DNA of 5,932 nt from Tannerella sp. (lineage in GTDB: Bacteria; Bacteroidota; Bacteroidia; Bacteroidales; Tannerellaceae): NCBI GenBank assembly GCA_031277235.1, contig JAITMT010000556.1, positions 1 through 5,932 on the forward strand. Reading direction: 5' to 3'. Positions 4,924-5,932 of this stretch are shown in pieces. Position numbers and translations under genes: made by a program. The notes beneath the pieces were generated by a model that was given only the letters and a program-made list of their open reading frames with translations, ran no database searches and was not told where the DNA came from. The first letter of the stretch is position 1, and each line of letters begins with the position of its first letter.

Positions 4924-5703
4924 CTAAAAATAATGGAAAAAAGATTCCATCTTTTCTTTTTCATCTTTTCTATATTGCAGTTCTTTCTCTTTGCTGCTGT
5001 CATTGTATTCCAAAAAAGATTGATACAGCAATAATCTTTCATTCTCTATCGTATCCAAATATTTCTTCAAAAGAATAGACGGCTCAAAATAATACACATT
5101 ACCACCCGGAATCATGTATTTATATTTTATATTGAATATCCTGCCACAATCCATCTTTTTCAACAATGTATATGCCGTGTCACCGTATCGTATTTTGAAA
5201 ATAGAATCATTGATTTTGTAACCGTTTCTATAATAAACACCGAGTAAAAATGAACAGATTTCTTCATCCGAATTAAAAATATTATCTTTCAGTTTCCTAT
5301 CCGTGTCGAAATAGTTTTTTATTTTGTTTGATAATTCAGATGAATACACCGTATAACCTCTATCATTTTTCTCTTTTTGTAGAGAAATTTTAAATTTTTC
5401 CGCAGCAAATTTTATTAAATAATTTACCAAAGGCTCTTCGTAATGTTGATACAAATCAAATTGGTCTCCCTCTCCTGCATTGAAAAATTGAAGAGTTCCC
5501 AAAACAAAATGTTCCGGAACTATATCAGGTACATAATCCTTATAATGCTCCATTTCACCTTCTTTGGTCGCTTTCCATCTGTCTTTTATTACAATAACTT
5601 CTTCCTCTTCATCCATAATATCTTGGGCTTGTAAACTGCCGGAGAAACACATGATAAGCAGGATGATGCCAATTCTAATTATTATCATACGAAACAAACA
5701 CAT
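4924..5703 (-). CDS. Exported protein of unknown function
   Basis: I do not recognise this 259-residue protein. It starts with a clear Sec signal peptide: a basic residue pair around a hydrophobic stretch (MIIIRIGIILLIMCFSG, 6-22), then SLQAQD with probable signal peptidase I cleavage after Ala26. Gln at the new N-terminus is common in this phylum. Cys19 is preceded by Met, so it is not a good lipobox. The mature part begins with an acidic patch (DEEEE, 31-35), has many Tyr, Lys and Glu residues and two cysteines (150 and 186), and ends in a highly charged stretch, KEKELQYRKDEKEKM (238-252), that may be helical. No further membrane segment or catalytic motif is seen. Expected location is periplasm or cell surface. 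Met6 (ATG at 5686-5688) is an equally good start; neither has a Shine-Dalgarno sequence. Base composition is markedly more AT-rich than the housekeeping genes, consistent with a lineage-specific or acquired gene. Confidence 0.8.
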   Translation of the reverse strand: MCLFRMIIIRIGIILLIMCFSGSLQAQDIMDEEEEVIVIKDRWKATKEGEMEHYKDYVPDIVPEHFVLGTLQFFNAGEGDQFDLYQHYEEPLVNYLIKFAAEKFKISLQKEKNDRGYTVYSSELSNKIKNYFDTDRKLKDNIFNSDEEICSFLLGVYYRNGYKINDSIFKIRYGDTAYTLLKKMDCGRIFNIKYKYMIPGGNVYYFEPSILLKKYLDTIENERLLLYQSFLEYNDSSKEKELQYRKDEKEKMESFFHYF

Positions 5704-5838
5704 ATTTTTTCATTTTGATTGTGTACATTCTTTATAACCCTAAATCCGCATCAAATTTTCAAAAAAAAATTCAAAACGTTGTAAACAAAATTGTTGCAAC
5801 ACTTTGCAGTTTAAAAAAAATCACTTAATTTAGTGGCG

Positions 5839-5852
5839 TCAAACATCAAACA
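5839..5852. repeat. Short direct repeat and flanking inverted repeat in the leader
   Basis: TCAAACA occurs twice in tandem (5839-5845 and 5846-5852). It is bracketed by the inverted words TCACTT (5821-5826) and AAGTGA (5852-5857), and CACTTAATTTAGTG (5822-5835) is itself nearly palindromic. All of this lies within the presumed leader of the exported-protein gene. The remainder of the 229-base gap from 5704 to 5932 is AT-rich, and I see no gene in it. Confidence 0.45.
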
Positions 5853-5880
5853 AGTGACAGCTAATTTCAAACTGATATGA

Positions 5881-5888
5881 CAAAGATA
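5881..5888 (-). promoter_or_regulatory. Probable -7 promoter box for the exported-protein gene
   Basis: On the - strand this reads TATCTTTG, an exact TAnnTTTG match. No TTTG stands 19 bases upstream; the nearest, at 5900-5903, is only 11 bases away, so the -33 element is weak. If it is used, the transcript has an unusually long leader of about 170 nt before the start codon at 5703. Confidence 0.45.
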
Positions 5889-5909
5889 CAAAAGATTTTC
5901 AAACCAACC

Positions 5910-5932
5910 ACTCCTTTTGCAGGAGTTTTTTT
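5910..5932 (+). terminator. Rho-independent terminator-like hairpin at the window edge
   Basis: ACTCC (5910-5914), a 7-base loop TTTTGCA, and GGAGT (5922-5926) form a 5-bp stem followed directly by an unbroken T-run to the end of the window (5926-5932, probably longer). This is the layout of a + strand intrinsic terminator. No + strand gene precedes it within the window, so what it terminates is unclear. Confidence 0.55.

Noticed and set aside
4747..5034. + strand open frame crossing the TetR promoter region
   Set aside because: It overlaps the start of the TetR gene, its promoter and the end of the exported-protein gene; the lysine- and phenylalanine-rich translation simply reflects A and T tracts.
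4924..5703. Lipoprotein signal in the exported protein
   Set aside because: Cys19 is preceded by I-M rather than a small residue, and the following SLQAQD fits signal peptidase I cleavage better.
5704..5932. Known riboswitch class in the leader of the exported-protein gene
   Set aside because: I could find no conserved core of a familiar riboswitch; only short AT-rich repeats and arms are present.

Overview
The window looks like chromosomal DNA of a member of the Bacteroidota, probably Bacteroidales. This rests on three things. Promoters match the group's signature (-7 TAnnTTTG, with one perfect -33 TTTG and 19-nt spacing). Leaders are A-rich with no clear Shine-Dalgarno sequence. The protein families and motif variants (fused HisIE, short RluA-type pseudouridine synthase, export signal ending AQ|QD-like) fit as well. 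No phage, transposon, CRISPR array, tRNA or rRNA was seen.

Left part, + strand (1-1604): the last 42 codons of an unnamed protein whose C-terminus resembles the end of AAA+ ATPases of the DUF234/COG1672 type. A promoter follows, then hisF and hisIE. These encode the cyclase subunit of imidazole glycerol phosphate synthase and the bifunctional enzyme for steps 2 and 3 of histidine synthesis. The rest of a his operon is not adjacent, and hisF has its own promoter.

Middle part, - strand (1695-4836): reading leftward there is a perfect Bacteroidota promoter, a TetR-family regulator, a ketoacyl-ACP synthase III (FabH-like), a FabG-type 3-oxoacyl-ACP reductase, and then an RluA-family pseudouridine synthase. 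The TetR stop and KAS III start overlap by one base (TAATG). A palindrome sits on the predicted transcription start of the TetR gene. The simplest reading is a self-regulated module in which the regulator controls chain initiation (KAS III) and first reduction (FabG) of an acyl chain. A GC-rich, cloverleaf-forming intergenic repeat separates fabG from the rluA-like gene. HisIE and the rluA-like gene converge on a short AT-rich spacer with an inverted repeat.

Right part (4837-5932): visibly more AT-rich. It holds one - strand gene for an exported protein of unknown function, a long leader with a probable promoter, and at the very edge a + strand terminator-like hairpin with no + strand gene in view.

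Most of the window is ordinary housekeeping. The points worth attention are the TetR/KAS III/FabG module with its operator candidate, the KAS III motif deviations, two kinds of intergenic repeat (an 8-bp TCAAATNN tandem repeat at two unrelated loci, and the cloverleaf element), the unknown exported protein and the orphan terminator. I see no clear sign of a wholly new system.
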